Shown: positions 53,257 through 61,416, counted from the stretch's first letter. The stretch is 64,000 nucleotides of DNA from Bacillus sp. MM2020_1 (GCA_011250595.1 JAANMP010000010.1:57690-121689), one strand, 5' to 3'. A program made the numbers and translations. The notes: generated by a model not told the origin, from the letters alone.

Positions 53257-54316
53257 ACTCAACAATGGTATTCGGTACTTCTAAGATTAGTTTGGTTCCC
53301 TGCCCCAGTGAGGAGCTTATCAAAAGTTCTCCGCCGACAGAACGAGCGCGCTCATCCATACTAAATAATCCTACACCAAGGGATTGATTATTAACATCAA
53401 ACCCTCTCCCTTTATCCTCAATCATTACTCTGACAACATCATCTAGCTCTCTAATCGTGATTGTCGCTTCGGTAACTTCTGCATATTTCCGGATATTTGT
53501 TAGTGCCTCCTGAATGATTCGGTATATTGTCAGCTCAATGCTGATGTTTAAGCGACGATTTAACACACATTCAAAATATACATCAATATGATAATGATCA
53601 GAATAACGGGAAAGAAATGAGCGGATTGCTGGTACTAAACCTAGGTCATCCAGCACGGACGGCCTCAGCTCCCATGAGATTTCACGGATTTCTTCTATTA
53701 ATTGGGTTGCTTCCATTTGCATCTGCTGCAAAAGTGGATGGTCCATTTCAGCTAGAAGGCGATTGATGGTAATCAAATGGCTATAAAGATTTTGACCGAT
53801 GCCATCGTGTAAGTTTCGTGACAAGCGCTTCCGTTCGTCTTCCTGAACATTGATGATGGTTGTCATCATTTTTTGAAGTTCTCGTTCGACTCGCTTTCGC
53901 TCAGTAATTTCATAGCGAATCGCTAAGTATTGGTACGGTTTTCCTCTTTCATTTAAAAAAGGAACAATTGTAGTATCCATCCAATAATAGGTACCATCTT
54001 TAGCCTTGTTACAAATTTCACCCTTCCAAACTTCACCGGTTCCAATGGTTTTCCACATCTTATTAAAAAATGCCTTTGGATGGTAACTGGAATTCACAAT
54101 TCGATGATCTTGTCCCAGCAGCTCTTCTCTTGAATATTTCGAGATATGACAAAATTGATCATTCACATATGTAATGATGCCCCGCGAATCTGTGATGGCA
54201 ACGATAGATGATTCATCGAGTGCAAACTTTATATCTACCAATTCTTGCATTGATTTTTTTAATTCTAACTCAAGGTTTGCGATATTGTTTGCAGGCTGGT
54301 CCATTTCCTTTTCCAT
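53255..54316 (-). CDS. PAS-domain sensor histidine kinase, NreB-like
   Basis: The 353-residue soluble kinase has a short coiled coil, a PAS domain (about residues 30-145, GIITYVNDQFCHISKYSREELLGQ, then AKDGTYYWMDTTIVPFLNERGKPYQYLAIRYEITERKR), the HisKA_3 box DERKRLSRNLHDGIGQNLYS and an ATP domain (IYRIIQEALTNIRKYAEV, DKGRGFDV, GLFSMDERA). NreB of Staphylococcus has four PAS cysteines for an Fe-S cluster; here they are not present in that form, so the oxygen-sensing function is uncertain. It is the last gene of the signalling cluster. Confidence 0.85.
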   Translation of the reverse strand: MEKEMDQPANNIANLELELKKSMQELVDIKFALDESSIVAITDSRGIITYVNDQFCHISKYSREELLGQDHRIVNSSYHPKAFFNKMWKTIGTGEVWKGEICNKAKDGTYYWMDTTIVPFLNERGKPYQYLAIRYEITERKRVERELQKMMTTIINVQEDERKRLSRNLHDGIGQNLYSHLITINRLLAEMDHPLLQQMQMEATQLIEEIREISWELRPSVLDDLGLVPAIRSFLSRYSDHYHIDVYFECVLNRRLNISIELTIYRIIQEALTNIRKYAEVTEATITIRELDDVVRVMIEDKGRGFDVNNQSLGVGLFSMDERARSVGGELLISSSLGQGTKLILEVPNTIVE

Positions 54317-54335
54317 TAGTATCCCCCTGCGCCTT

Positions 54336-54785
54336 TCATAGTATCTGAGCCTTTAATATCTGTTCCAAGGCTTGAGCGGATTCTCTTACCCGCTGCTGAT
54401 CCTCTTCAGAAAACGTAGTGGTTTTTCTATTCCCAATGAGCAAAACTCCTTTGGGAACAGCATTGAAAAATAATGGGACGGCATAGGTGGAAACAAGTTT
54501 TTCAGCAAGCATAATTGGATGGTCAGTTACTTTACCGATAACATCTTTTGGGAAATCTTTCATCAACATCGGACTGCCGCTTGAGATGATTTTCCCGGCA
54601 ATCCCTTTTCCGAAACGGACCGTTATTCGTTTGTATTTATCATTCAAGTTACCGGTTGCATAATGCCACCTAACATCCGGGCCCACTTCATTTTGCATGG
54701 CTAGGGCAACAAAGTCACACCCAACTTTCGCCATCAGCCGGTCGCACATCAGGGTAACCGCTTGCAGTTCCTTAATCTCTTTCAT
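54336..54785 (-). CDS. GAF-domain protein, NreA-like nitrate sensor
   Basis: The 149-residue protein is one GAF domain: LMCDRLMAKVGCDFVALAMQNEVGPDVRWHYATGNLNDKYKRITVRFGKGIAGKIISSGSPMLM. NreA proteins are of this size and sit with nreB and nreC; in Staphylococcus NreA binds nitrate and holds NreB inactive. Nitrate binding here is inferred from family and location. It lies 15 bases below the response regulator gene and 19 above the PAS kinase. Confidence 0.8.
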   Translation of the reverse strand: MKEIKELQAVTLMCDRLMAKVGCDFVALAMQNEVGPDVRWHYATGNLNDKYKRITVRFGKGIAGKIISSGSPMLMKDFPKDVIGKVTDHPIMLAEKLVSTYAVPLFFNAVPKGVLLIGNRKTTTFSEEDQQRVRESAQALEQILKAQIL

Positions 54786-54800
54786 CCCATGTGATTCTCC

Positions 54801-55454
54801 TTAGATACCATAACCTAATAAACCTTTTCTAACTGCATATTCCACTAACTCAGGTCTGGTTTTCATTTGAAGTTTTTCCATCAAGTTTCCTTTATGGGTC
54901 TCAACTGTTTTAACACTTATGACCAGCTGTTCTGCAATCTCCTTATTGGAATAACCCTTTGCAATCAATGTGAGAACTTCCTTCTCCCGGTCTGATAATA
55001 GATTGTACGTATCATTTCCATCATGTTTAACGCTGCCCAAATATTCCTCCATTAACCGTTTCGTTGCTGATGGATGAAGATAGGCATCCCCATTAGCAAC
55101 AGATTCAATCGCTGACATTAGTTCATCATGTGGGGCACTTTTTAAAATGCAACCTGAAGCTCCCCCTTGAATGGATCGAAAAAGGTATTCCTCATCGTCA
55201 TGCATAGTGAGAATCAAGATGTTTATTTCTGGCTTTAGCTTTTTTAATTCAGTCGTTGCGGACAATCCGTCTTTTCCATGTGGCATACTTAAATCCATAA
55301 CTACCACATCAGGTTTTAACTTTAATGCCTTTTTGATTCCTTCATTACCTTCTGACGCTTCACCAATTACTTCCATTTCGGGATTTGTGTTCAACAGCAT
55401 TTTCAAACCCATTCTAACTACGGCATGATCATCAACCAACAGGATCTTTATCAC
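54801..55454 (-). CDS. NarL-family response regulator, NreC-like
   Basis: The receiver has DD (LLVDDHAVVRMG), the phosphorylated Asp in VVVMDLSMPHGKDG, and conserved LILTMHDDEEYLF and CILKSA. The LuxR-type helix-turn-helix reads LSDREKEVLTLIAKGYSNKEIAEQLVISVKTVETHKGNLMEKL. GTG 55454 follows AAGGGGAG. NreC activates nitrate and nitrite reductase genes in Staphylococcus; here the Mo operon upstream is the likely target. Confidence 0.87.
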   Translation of the reverse strand: MIKILLVDDHAVVRMGLKMLLNTNPEMEVIGEASEGNEGIKKALKLKPDVVVMDLSMPHGKDGLSATTELKKLKPEINILILTMHDDEEYLFRSIQGGASGCILKSAPHDELMSAIESVANGDAYLHPSATKRLMEEYLGSVKHDGNDTYNLLSDREKEVLTLIAKGYSNKEIAEQLVISVKTVETHKGNLMEKLQMKTRPELVEYAVRKGLLGYGI

Positions 55455-55467
55455 TCTTAACTCCCCT

Positions 55468-56133
55468 TTACTCCCTACTTACTAACGGAAGGGATAGCAC
55501 TATCGATGTTCCTTCTCCTATTTTAGAGGAAATGTGACACTGTCCGCCAGTTAGAAGCATTCGTTCTTTCATGGCCGCAAGACCGTAAGAGGGATTTATA
55601 TTGTCATGTTCATCAGGGTGGAATCCTTTGCCGAAATCATCAATAGTAATTTTCAAATCTTTCTCAGACCAGAAAAAATTAATTTTTACATTGGATGTAT
55701 CTGCATACTTGGCAATATTAGTAAGGGCTTCCTGGCATACTCGAAATACCGTGATACTATTTTTTTCTGATATCCACTTTTCTTCTCCAATAGAATCTAA
55801 ATCCACAAGGATCCCAAACGTAGATGTATATAACTTAATATAGCTCTTGATGGCCGGCAGTAAACCAAGTGTTGTCAGTGTAGGAGGATGCAATTCAACC
55901 GAGAGCAGCCTAATTTCTTGGATGGTCTTCTCAATCAACTGAGACATTTCACGGACATAATTTTTCATAGGCAGCTCTTTTGCACCGGATTCGATAAACT
56001 GTAAACCTGTAAAAATACTATATAAATTTTGTCCGACACCTTCGTGAAGTTCTAAGGCAATCCGCTTTATTTCTTCCTCTTGGGAATGAATAATATAAGA
56101 GCTTATTTGCTGTTTTGAATTCAATAAATCCAT
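55468..56133 (-). CDS. Short soluble histidine kinase without a sensor domain
   Basis: The 221-residue kinase consists only of HisKA_3 and ATPase domains: EEIKRIALELHEGVGQNLYSIFTGLQFIE at the start, then VFRVCQEALTNIAKYADTSNVKI, DDFGKGFHPDE and YGLAAMKERMLLTGG. No PAS, GAF or membrane part is present. With the PAS kinase at 53255 it makes two kinases beside one regulator. It may be driven by NreA or other partners. ATG 56133 has GGAGGTG upstream, and a terminator lies just before it. Confidence 0.85.
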   Translation of the reverse strand: MDLLNSKQQISSYIIHSQEEEIKRIALELHEGVGQNLYSIFTGLQFIESGAKELPMKNYVREMSQLIEKTIQEIRLLSVELHPPTLTTLGLLPAIKSYIKLYTSTFGILVDLDSIGEEKWISEKNSITVFRVCQEALTNIAKYADTSNVKINFFWSEKDLKITIDDFGKGFHPDEHDNINPSYGLAAMKERMLLTGGQCHISSKIGEGTSIVLSLPLVSRE

Positions 56134-56150
56134 TCCGCACCTCCAATTAT

Positions 56151-56184
56151 AAAAAAAGGCAGGTTCTTGTTAGAAGACCTGGAC
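56151..56184 (-). terminator. Terminator between the Mo operon and the nre-like genes
   Basis: On the minus strand CCAGGTCTT pairs with AAGAACCTG (one bulge) and is followed by seven T residues. The stop codon of the 93-residue gene lies in the loop. The nre-like genes below it may depend on read-through. Confidence 0.78.
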
Positions 56185-56451
56185 CTTTTTTACAGTATAC
56201 GTTAAGCCGCTCTCCGAATCAAAAGCCGACCAATGTCCTTCCGATTGACTGACTCGACTATTTAGTGGTACAGCAAGAAAATAAAAATCATCAAAATATA
56301 AGCGAATATGGGTTTTATCTGGACAAAACTGTACCTTCTTTATGGTTTTCTTTACAATAGGGGCCTGGTCTCCACCATCCCCATCTTGAATAGCAATCGC
56401 AACCGGACCACCAACAAAAGTATTCAAGTCTTCTAATTTAATGAGTTCCAC
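56170..56451 (-). CDS. 93-residue protein of unknown function in the Mo operon
   Basis: The protein begins MELIKLEDLNTFVGGPVAIAIQDGDGGD and ends SGLTYTVKKVQVF. The centre (VKKTIKKVQFCPDKTHIRLYFDDFYFLAVPL) suggests a small beta-rich fold with one Cys. It has no signal or membrane segment. GTG 56451 is preceded by AGAGGATG, and the gene overlaps the 105-residue gene by 14 bases, so it is translated with it. I do not recognise a family. A dedicated accessory role is inferred from the operon. Confidence 0.65.
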   Translation of the reverse strand: MELIKLEDLNTFVGGPVAIAIQDGDGGDQAPIVKKTIKKVQFCPDKTHIRLYFDDFYFLAVPLNSRVSQSEGHWSAFDSESGLTYTVKKVQVF

Positions 56452-56749
56452 AGCTGTTACATCCTCTCTTCACCGGATAGATGAACATCTTATAGCCCTG
56501 CAAATACTCCCAAAACTTCTCGCCGGCGTTTTCCTCGATGAATTGAATCGTTTCTTCCTCCGAACTCCAGTCACTCATTCCCTTCACTTCCGCTATGACC
56601 ATTTCCGCACCATCGATTGACTTTTTTTCAAGAAACCAATTCAACCGTTTTTTTGCAAAGGTATTCTTTAATAACTCATCAATTTCTGTGGAAAAATCAC
56701 CAGCTTCCGGGCGGACAAAACAAAAGTCAATATAGGTCTCACTAGTCAT
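56438..56749 (-). CDS. Small protein (about 103 residues) of unknown function in the Mo operon
   Basis: The protein reads TSETYIDFCFVRPEAGDFSTEIDELLKNTFAKKRLNWFLEKKSIDG, then WSSEEETIQFIEENAGEKFWEYLQGYKMFIYPVKRGCNSCGTH. It is soluble, acidic and ends in a CxxC-like CNSC that may bind metal or pair redox thiols. The second ATG (56749) has GGTGTGA seven bases upstream and overlaps the upstream gene by eight bases. I do not recognise a family; it may be an assembly chaperone, as such operons often carry a NarJ-like one, but the sequence does not show this. Confidence 0.65.
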   Translation of the reverse strand: MTSETYIDFCFVRPEAGDFSTEIDELLKNTFAKKRLNWFLEKKSIDGAEMVIAEVKGMSDWSSEEETIQFIEENAGEKFWEYLQGYKMFIYPVKRGCNSCGTH

Positions 56750-56933
56750 GGACATTCACACCTTTTTTATAGATAAGGAATGCGACTGGAAATAAAATAA
56801 CATTGATGACCGCAGCGATGATGGTATTTGAGTAATTTTCATAGAAATATTGATGTACCATATATTGAGTGAAAATAATATTTAACATCAACACCGCAAG
56901 TAGTAACGCAACAGGTAGATAACTACGCTTCAT
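56742..56933 (-). CDS. 63-residue two-helix membrane protein in the Mo operon
   Basis: The protein has two membrane helices (YLPVALLLAVLMLNIIFTQYMVHQYF and IIAAVINVILFPVAFLIYKKG) with a small external loop. GGGGTGA lies six bases before ATG 56933 and the gene overlaps the Rieske gene by 11 bases. It may anchor the exported Rieske subunit; that is inference. I do not recognise a family. Confidence 0.68.
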   Translation of the reverse strand: MKRSYLPVALLLAVLMLNIIFTQYMVHQYFYENYSNTIIAAVINVILFPVAFLIYKKGVNVHD

Positions 56934-57447
56934 AACGTTTCACCCCTACTGCATATACTGCATCATTTTCAACCTTTACATAAATTTCAGGAAGCGGACG
57001 GCGCGGTGGTCCAGCAATCGGTGCACCTGTTTCCACATCGAATTTTCCGTGATGGCAAGGACACAGCATTTCACCTTCATCCTTTTTCCAAAACACAGGG
57101 CATCTTAGGTGGGTGCAGGCATTTTGGTATGCTACGTATTTAGTTTCCGATAATCTAATTAAAATCGCACTGTCATGCTCACCCGGAAAGGCAAAGTCAA
57201 CGGCGTCTCCGATTGGCAGCGCTTTGACATCGGTAATTTTTTGCTTTGGATATTTTTTATCTCCCAATCCCGATAATTCTTTCGCAGCCAAGGCTCCCCA
57301 AGGAAGTGAGGAAACAGCAAATACTCCTGCCGCTCCCACTAGTGTTTTCATAAAGCCGCGACGGTCAAGCTTTCTTTCATTATTACGGTTTATATTATGT
57401 GTGTAATTATCTTCATTGAACGGGATTTTATTATTTTTATCAGTCAT
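56923..57447 (-). CDS. Tat-exported Rieske [2Fe-2S] protein
   Basis: The 174-residue protein has a twin-arginine signal (KLDRRGFMKTLVGAAGVFAVSSLPWG, the RR near residue 28), which may stay uncleaved as an anchor. The Rieske domain has the cluster ligands in CTHLRC and CPCHHGKF. The redox module should face outside. Paired with a cytoplasmic-type Mo subunit, this is an unusual arrangement. ATG 57447 has AGGAGGG upstream. Confidence 0.9.
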   Translation of the reverse strand: MTDKNNKIPFNEDNYTHNINRNNERKLDRRGFMKTLVGAAGVFAVSSLPWGALAAKELSGLGDKKYPKQKITDVKALPIGDAVDFAFPGEHDSAILIRLSETKYVAYQNACTHLRCPVFWKKDEGEMLCPCHHGKFDVETGAPIAGPPRRPLPEIYVKVENDAVYAVGVKRYEA

Positions 57448-57458
57448 GCGAATCCCTC

Positions 57459-58019
57459 CTAAAACAATTTAGTGACGCCCTGCAGGATACCAGGAAGATT
57501 CACTTTTACATTGGTTTCGCCTTCTAAGTAAGGCATACTTGTTACCCATTTACCGTTATCAAGGTTAAATTGCTTTTGTTTGGCTTCAATTTCTTCATCT
57601 GTCAACCATTGCAAGGTATTGGACGGGCACACACTCGCACACATTGGCGGGATGCCATCCTTGGTACGGTCAATACATAGGTCGCACTTGTACATTAAAT
57701 TTTGCTCTGTATCAAACTTCGGTATTCCATATGGGCAAGCAATCGTACAGTTTTGGCAGCCAATACATTTTTCAACAAGCGCCGAAAGCACCGCTCCTGT
57801 TTCGTGAATTTGGATCGCCTGCGCTGGACAGCTTCTCGCACAAGCTGGATTCACACAATGAAGGCACATAAGAGGCATGGTTTGACGGTTAACAAGCGGG
57901 TTAACGTCGTAAACATAGTTACGGTTACGTTCCTCATGCCCACCGCACTGTGTACAAGCCGCTAAACAAGAACGGCACCCTATACAGTTTTCAAGTTCAA
58001 GATATAGCCTCTTTTTCAT
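57459..58019 (-). CDS. Four-cluster ferredoxin subunit (DmsB/NrfC type)
   Basis: The 186-residue protein has 16 cysteines for four [4Fe-4S] clusters: CIGCRSCLAACTQC, CLHCVNPACARSCP, CIGCQNCTIACP and CDLCIDRTKDGIPPMCASVCP. It carries electrons between the Mo subunit and the membrane partner. It lacks a Tat signal. It starts directly after the Mo subunit stop (58020), with its site AAGGTG within that gene, so expression is coupled. Confidence 0.92.
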   Translation of the reverse strand: MKKRLYLELENCIGCRSCLAACTQCGGHEERNRNYVYDVNPLVNRQTMPLMCLHCVNPACARSCPAQAIQIHETGAVLSALVEKCIGCQNCTIACPYGIPKFDTEQNLMYKCDLCIDRTKDGIPPMCASVCPSNTLQWLTDEEIEAKQKQFNLDNGKWVTSMPYLEGETNVKVNLPGILQGVTKLF

Positions 58020-60188
58020 TTACTGCACCTTCTTCATTTCTAGTTTTTCTATCTGGGCGGCACACGCTTTGAATTCCGGCATCCGTGACATCGGGTCAAG
58101 CGCGGCAATTGTTAATAGATTAATAGATTTATCGTGGCCAAAATGGTAGGGAACAAATACAGTATCTTTTCGAATCGCTTCCGTGATTTTCACTTTATAT
58201 TCAGCCTCACCTCTACGGGTAAACAGGCGCACAAACTCTTCATGTTCAATGTTATATTTTGCAGCCGTATCTGGATGTACTTCTACATACGGCTCTGGGC
58301 ACATGTCTCGTAAAAACTGAATCCGGCGAGTTTGATTCCCAGAAAGATAATGGTAGACGACACGTCCGGTGGTTAAGCGCAATGGATATTCTTGATCTGG
58401 CTCTTCAGCGGGTGGACGGTATGGAAGTGCACATATTTTAGCTTTCCCATCTGGATGATAGAACTTTTTATCTAAGAACATATGTGGTGTTCCTTCGTCG
58501 GCTTCATCTTTACAAGGCCAAAACACACCATCTTGTTTGTCGATTTTATCCCATGTGGCTCCGTAATAATCAGCGTAGCCACCCTTAGAAGCTAAACGGA
58601 ATTCGTCTGCCACGTCTCTTGCTGTTTTCAAATGAGAGAAATATTTCCCTCTTCCAAGGTATTCTGCAAGCTCTGCTTGAATCTGCCAATCAGGCTTTGA
58701 TTCACCAAGCGGCTCTTGGGCTTTATTGATTTTTATGATCCGTCCTTCTAGGTTTGTAACTGTTCCTTCATCTTCTGACCACGTAACTGTTGGAAGTATA
58801 ACATCGGCAAATTCAGCTGATTCAGAAAGATAGAAGTCTGCACAAACCATGAAATCTAAACCCTTCATAGCTTTACGGACAAAGTTTAAGTTTGGTGCAG
58901 ATACTGCTGGATTTGAACAAAGCAAATACATTGCTCGGATTGTTTTTTGTTCCATTAATTCAAACATTTCGTAAGCAGACACACCTGGCTGAGGCATTTC
59001 TTCTGGAGTAATTCCCCAAACCTGACATACTTCTTCAACATGCTTCGGATTCGTAAGTTTACGGTAGCCCGGAAGTAAGTCTGACTTTTGACCATGTTCA
59101 CGGCCGCCTTGACCGTTTCCTTGACCAGTAAAAGTGGCAACCCCTGATTTTGGACGGCCAATTTTTCCAGTTACTAATGCCATGTTTGTGTAAGCCGATA
59201 CGTTGTCGACCCCTTTATGCTGCTGCTCGATCCCGCGGGCAAACATCACAACAGCATTTGGTGCTTTTCCGTAAATTTCAGCGGCACGAATGATCTTTTC
59301 AGGTGCAACGCCAGTAATCTCACTTGTATATTCTGGTGTAAATTCCTTTACTAATTCTTTGGTTTCTTCAAAGCCATTTGTATGATTATTTACAAATTCT
59401 TCATCGGCATAGCCGTTTTGAATTAGTAAATTTAATATTCCGTTTGCAAGTGCAAGGTCTGTTCCTGGTCTTAAATCTAAGTGAACATCTGCCCTTCTGG
59501 CAATTGGTGTTTCACGAGGGTCTGCTACAATTAAGTAACCTCCCCTTTCCTGGACGGCCCACACTCGGAACATCGAAGTTGGGTGACACTCTGCTGTATT
59601 GCTTCCTGCAATAAACAAACAATCTGTTTCATGAAGATCTGTCCATGGTAATGTTGAACCGCGGTCAACACCAAAAGAACGGAGGAAGCCACCAGCTGCA
59701 CTCGACATACAGAAACGGCCGTTATAGTCGATATAGCGAGTTTGCATCGCAACCCTTGCAAACTTCCCAGTTAAATAACATTTTTCATTGGTCATTGATA
59801 CACCACTGAATACAGATAAACTATCTTTTCCGTACTTGCTCTGAAGTTCAGCAAACTTTTTCGCAATTAGGCTGTAAGCTTCATCCCAGGATGCTTCACG
59901 GAATCCTTCTTTTGTACCCTTTAGTGAGGCATCATCCCGGATTAATGGTTTCAAGATTCGATCATCATGGTTTGTTTGCTGGTAAGCAGTAACCCCTTTC
60001 GGACACATTTTTCCGACGGTAACTGGCCAGTCATAACGAGGCTCTACCCCGATGATTTTATTTGTTTTTGTATTCACCCGTAAATTCATCCCGCATTGCA
60101 TTCCACAATAGCTGCAGTGCGTTTTAACGAGTGTTTCATTTGGATGACGTAGATTCTCTATCTCCTTGAAAAACTTATCCCTTTGCAT
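58020..60188 (-). CDS. Molybdopterin oxidoreductase, NapA/NasA-type (putative nitrate reductase)
   Basis: The 722-residue catalytic subunit binds bis-MGD and one [4Fe-4S] cluster. The cluster ligands are Cys25, Cys28, Cys32 and Cys62 (CSYCGMQC and KMCPKG). Cys160 in RFCMSSAAGG is the likely Mo ligand, as in NapA and NasA rather than NarG. GSNTAECHPTSMFRV and ARGIEQQHKGVDNV also fit that group. There is no Tat signal, so the enzyme is cytoplasmic unless carried by a partner. ATG 60188 has AAGGAGG upstream and overlaps the preceding gene by 14 bases. Nitrate is inferred; other oxyanions are possible. Confidence 0.87.
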   Translation of the reverse strand: MQRDKFFKEIENLRHPNETLVKTHCSYCGMQCGMNLRVNTKTNKIIGVEPRYDWPVTVGKMCPKGVTAYQQTNHDDRILKPLIRDDASLKGTKEGFREASWDEAYSLIAKKFAELQSKYGKDSLSVFSGVSMTNEKCYLTGKFARVAMQTRYIDYNGRFCMSSAAGGFLRSFGVDRGSTLPWTDLHETDCLFIAGSNTAECHPTSMFRVWAVQERGGYLIVADPRETPIARRADVHLDLRPGTDLALANGILNLLIQNGYADEEFVNNHTNGFEETKELVKEFTPEYTSEITGVAPEKIIRAAEIYGKAPNAVVMFARGIEQQHKGVDNVSAYTNMALVTGKIGRPKSGVATFTGQGNGQGGREHGQKSDLLPGYRKLTNPKHVEEVCQVWGITPEEMPQPGVSAYEMFELMEQKTIRAMYLLCSNPAVSAPNLNFVRKAMKGLDFMVCADFYLSESAEFADVILPTVTWSEDEGTVTNLEGRIIKINKAQEPLGESKPDWQIQAELAEYLGRGKYFSHLKTARDVADEFRLASKGGYADYYGATWDKIDKQDGVFWPCKDEADEGTPHMFLDKKFYHPDGKAKICALPYRPPAEEPDQEYPLRLTTGRVVYHYLSGNQTRRIQFLRDMCPEPYVEVHPDTAAKYNIEHEEFVRLFTRRGEAEYKVKITEAIRKDTVFVPYHFGHDKSINLLTIAALDPMSRMPEFKACAAQIEKLEMKKVQ

Positions 60189-61257
60189 TCTGGTTTGCCT
60201 CCTTGACTTTAACTTGATGTGTTGCGAAGCCTGAGAATCTTGAGATTCTATATTTTCTGCGACAAGGCAGGCATAGCTCTGCAAGATTAAAACCATCCTG
60301 CATGTTGAATTCCATATCATTAACACCTAATACTTGGATGACATCGTTTGACTGCTCGACAGAGACAAAATGATCTCCGCACACCTTACATTCTTTCATG
60401 TGCTGCTCACCATAGTGTTCACGGTAATTTCTAGCAAAAACACTCATTGGACGGAATGGAATATGCGCCAGCTTTCCAAATGGTAAATAGATTAATGTCA
60501 CGATCACAGAAAATTGGTGAATCAGTGACATTTGCGGCTGCATCCAGCCATGAAGAACAATATTTTGGAAAGTTAATAATAGTCCTGTAATCGAAATAAA
60601 TAACAATAGATAAAGAGGTAAGAAATCATACATGAATTTTTGTTCTGCTCTCGCCTGCATGTTACTTAAGCGACGGTAAAGCGCCATGCACACGCCCGCA
60701 GTCACCATAATAGCTGCGATATTTAGTGCATTATAGGAGAACCAAGCAATAATTCCTTCGGCTTTAACATGCATTACGTTCATTCCAAATAACACGATCG
60801 TATAGTATCCATTTTCTTCCATCGTAAAATACATCCAGCTGAACACGAGCGGAAAGGTCACCAAACACGCAAGGACACAGCCCCAACCGATTAGAATATG
60901 CTGTACCCATCGGTAAAGCCCACGATTTCGAATAAAATCGTAAATAGCTAAATGATTAACAGCCGTTTTCGGTGTACTTTTTCGTAATAAAAGCTTTAAG
61001 CCTTTTTTGATGATAATTTTGGTTGGTGGTCTTTCACCCCAAGCAATAAAGCGGTAGAAAAATCCTCCAATAAATACGATTGTCCCGACCATGTATCCGT
61101 ATAGATTTAAGTCAATGTGCGTGAACATTCTTGTGCCAATAAACATTAAAATCGCGATTCCGACAACTGTTAGAAACATTGATTTAGCAAAATGTGAAGC
61201 AAAGGCATGATTGACCGATCTTCCTAATTTTTTATTCGTTGCAATATTTGCTTGCAT
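60175..61257 (-). CDS. Membrane subunit with five to six helices and C-terminal CxxC pairs
   Basis: The 360-residue protein has an N-terminal hydrophobic region and about six helices. Several conserved-looking histidines (VQHILIGWG, NVMHVKAEG, LIHQFSV) could bind haem b as in NarI-like quinol-oxidising subunits. The C-terminus has two CxxC pairs (CKVCGDHF and CLPCRRKY) like a zinc ribbon or rubredoxin-type site, which NarI lacks. ATG 61257 follows AGGAGGGA. It is first in the operon, behind a 22-bp hairpin. Confidence 0.72.
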   Translation of the reverse strand: MQANIATNKKLGRSVNHAFASHFAKSMFLTVVGIAILMFIGTRMFTHIDLNLYGYMVGTIVFIGGFFYRFIAWGERPPTKIIIKKGLKLLLRKSTPKTAVNHLAIYDFIRNRGLYRWVQHILIGWGCVLACLVTFPLVFSWMYFTMEENGYYTIVLFGMNVMHVKAEGIIAWFSYNALNIAAIMVTAGVCMALYRRLSNMQARAEQKFMYDFLPLYLLLFISITGLLLTFQNIVLHGWMQPQMSLIHQFSVIVTLIYLPFGKLAHIPFRPMSVFARNYREHYGEQHMKECKVCGDHFVSVEQSNDVIQVLGVNDMEFNMQDGFNLAELCLPCRRKYRISRFSGFATHQVKVKEANQNAKG

Positions 61258-61271
61258 CCTAAGTCCCTCCT

Positions 61272-61328
61272 AAAAAAATAACACCACCGTTTTTCTTACT
61301 CTAATTGTAAGAAAAATGGTGGTGTTAT
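61272..61328 (-). terminator. Long leader hairpin with U-tract before the Mo operon
   Basis: On the minus strand ATAACACCACCATTTTTC and following bases pair with GAAAAACGGTGGTGTTAT, a stem of about 22 bp with one mismatch and a 7-nt loop. Seven T residues follow, and the ribosome binding site AGGAGGG comes next. It may be the end of the upstream M50 transcript, an attenuator, or a 5'-stabilising structure. Confidence 0.75.
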
Positions 61329-61341
61329 AAATATCAGGGAG

Positions 61342-61361
61342 TTCCCCTATCATGGGGGGAA
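61342..61361. promoter_or_regulatory. GC-rich palindromes, candidate NreC sites
   Basis: TTCCCC and GGGGAA (arms, spaced by 8) stand next to AGGGAGTTCCCCT, in AT-rich surroundings upstream of the Mo operon. The NreC regulator family is known to bind GC-rich palindromes. The call is an inference from position and base composition. Confidence 0.4.
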
Positions 61362-61416
61362 AAAACCCTTAGAAATGTTATTTTAGACAAATGTCTGTCA
61401 CATTTAGTTTTGGCAC

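Noticed and set aside
60189..60326. 46-residue N-terminal extension of the Mo subunit
   Set aside because: It lies inside the preceding membrane gene in another frame; AAGGAGG precedes ATG 60188.
61380..61400. Shared 15-mer ACATTTGTCTAAAAT with 9359
   Set aside because: It appears only twice and in the second location has no -10 partner, so it may be chance.
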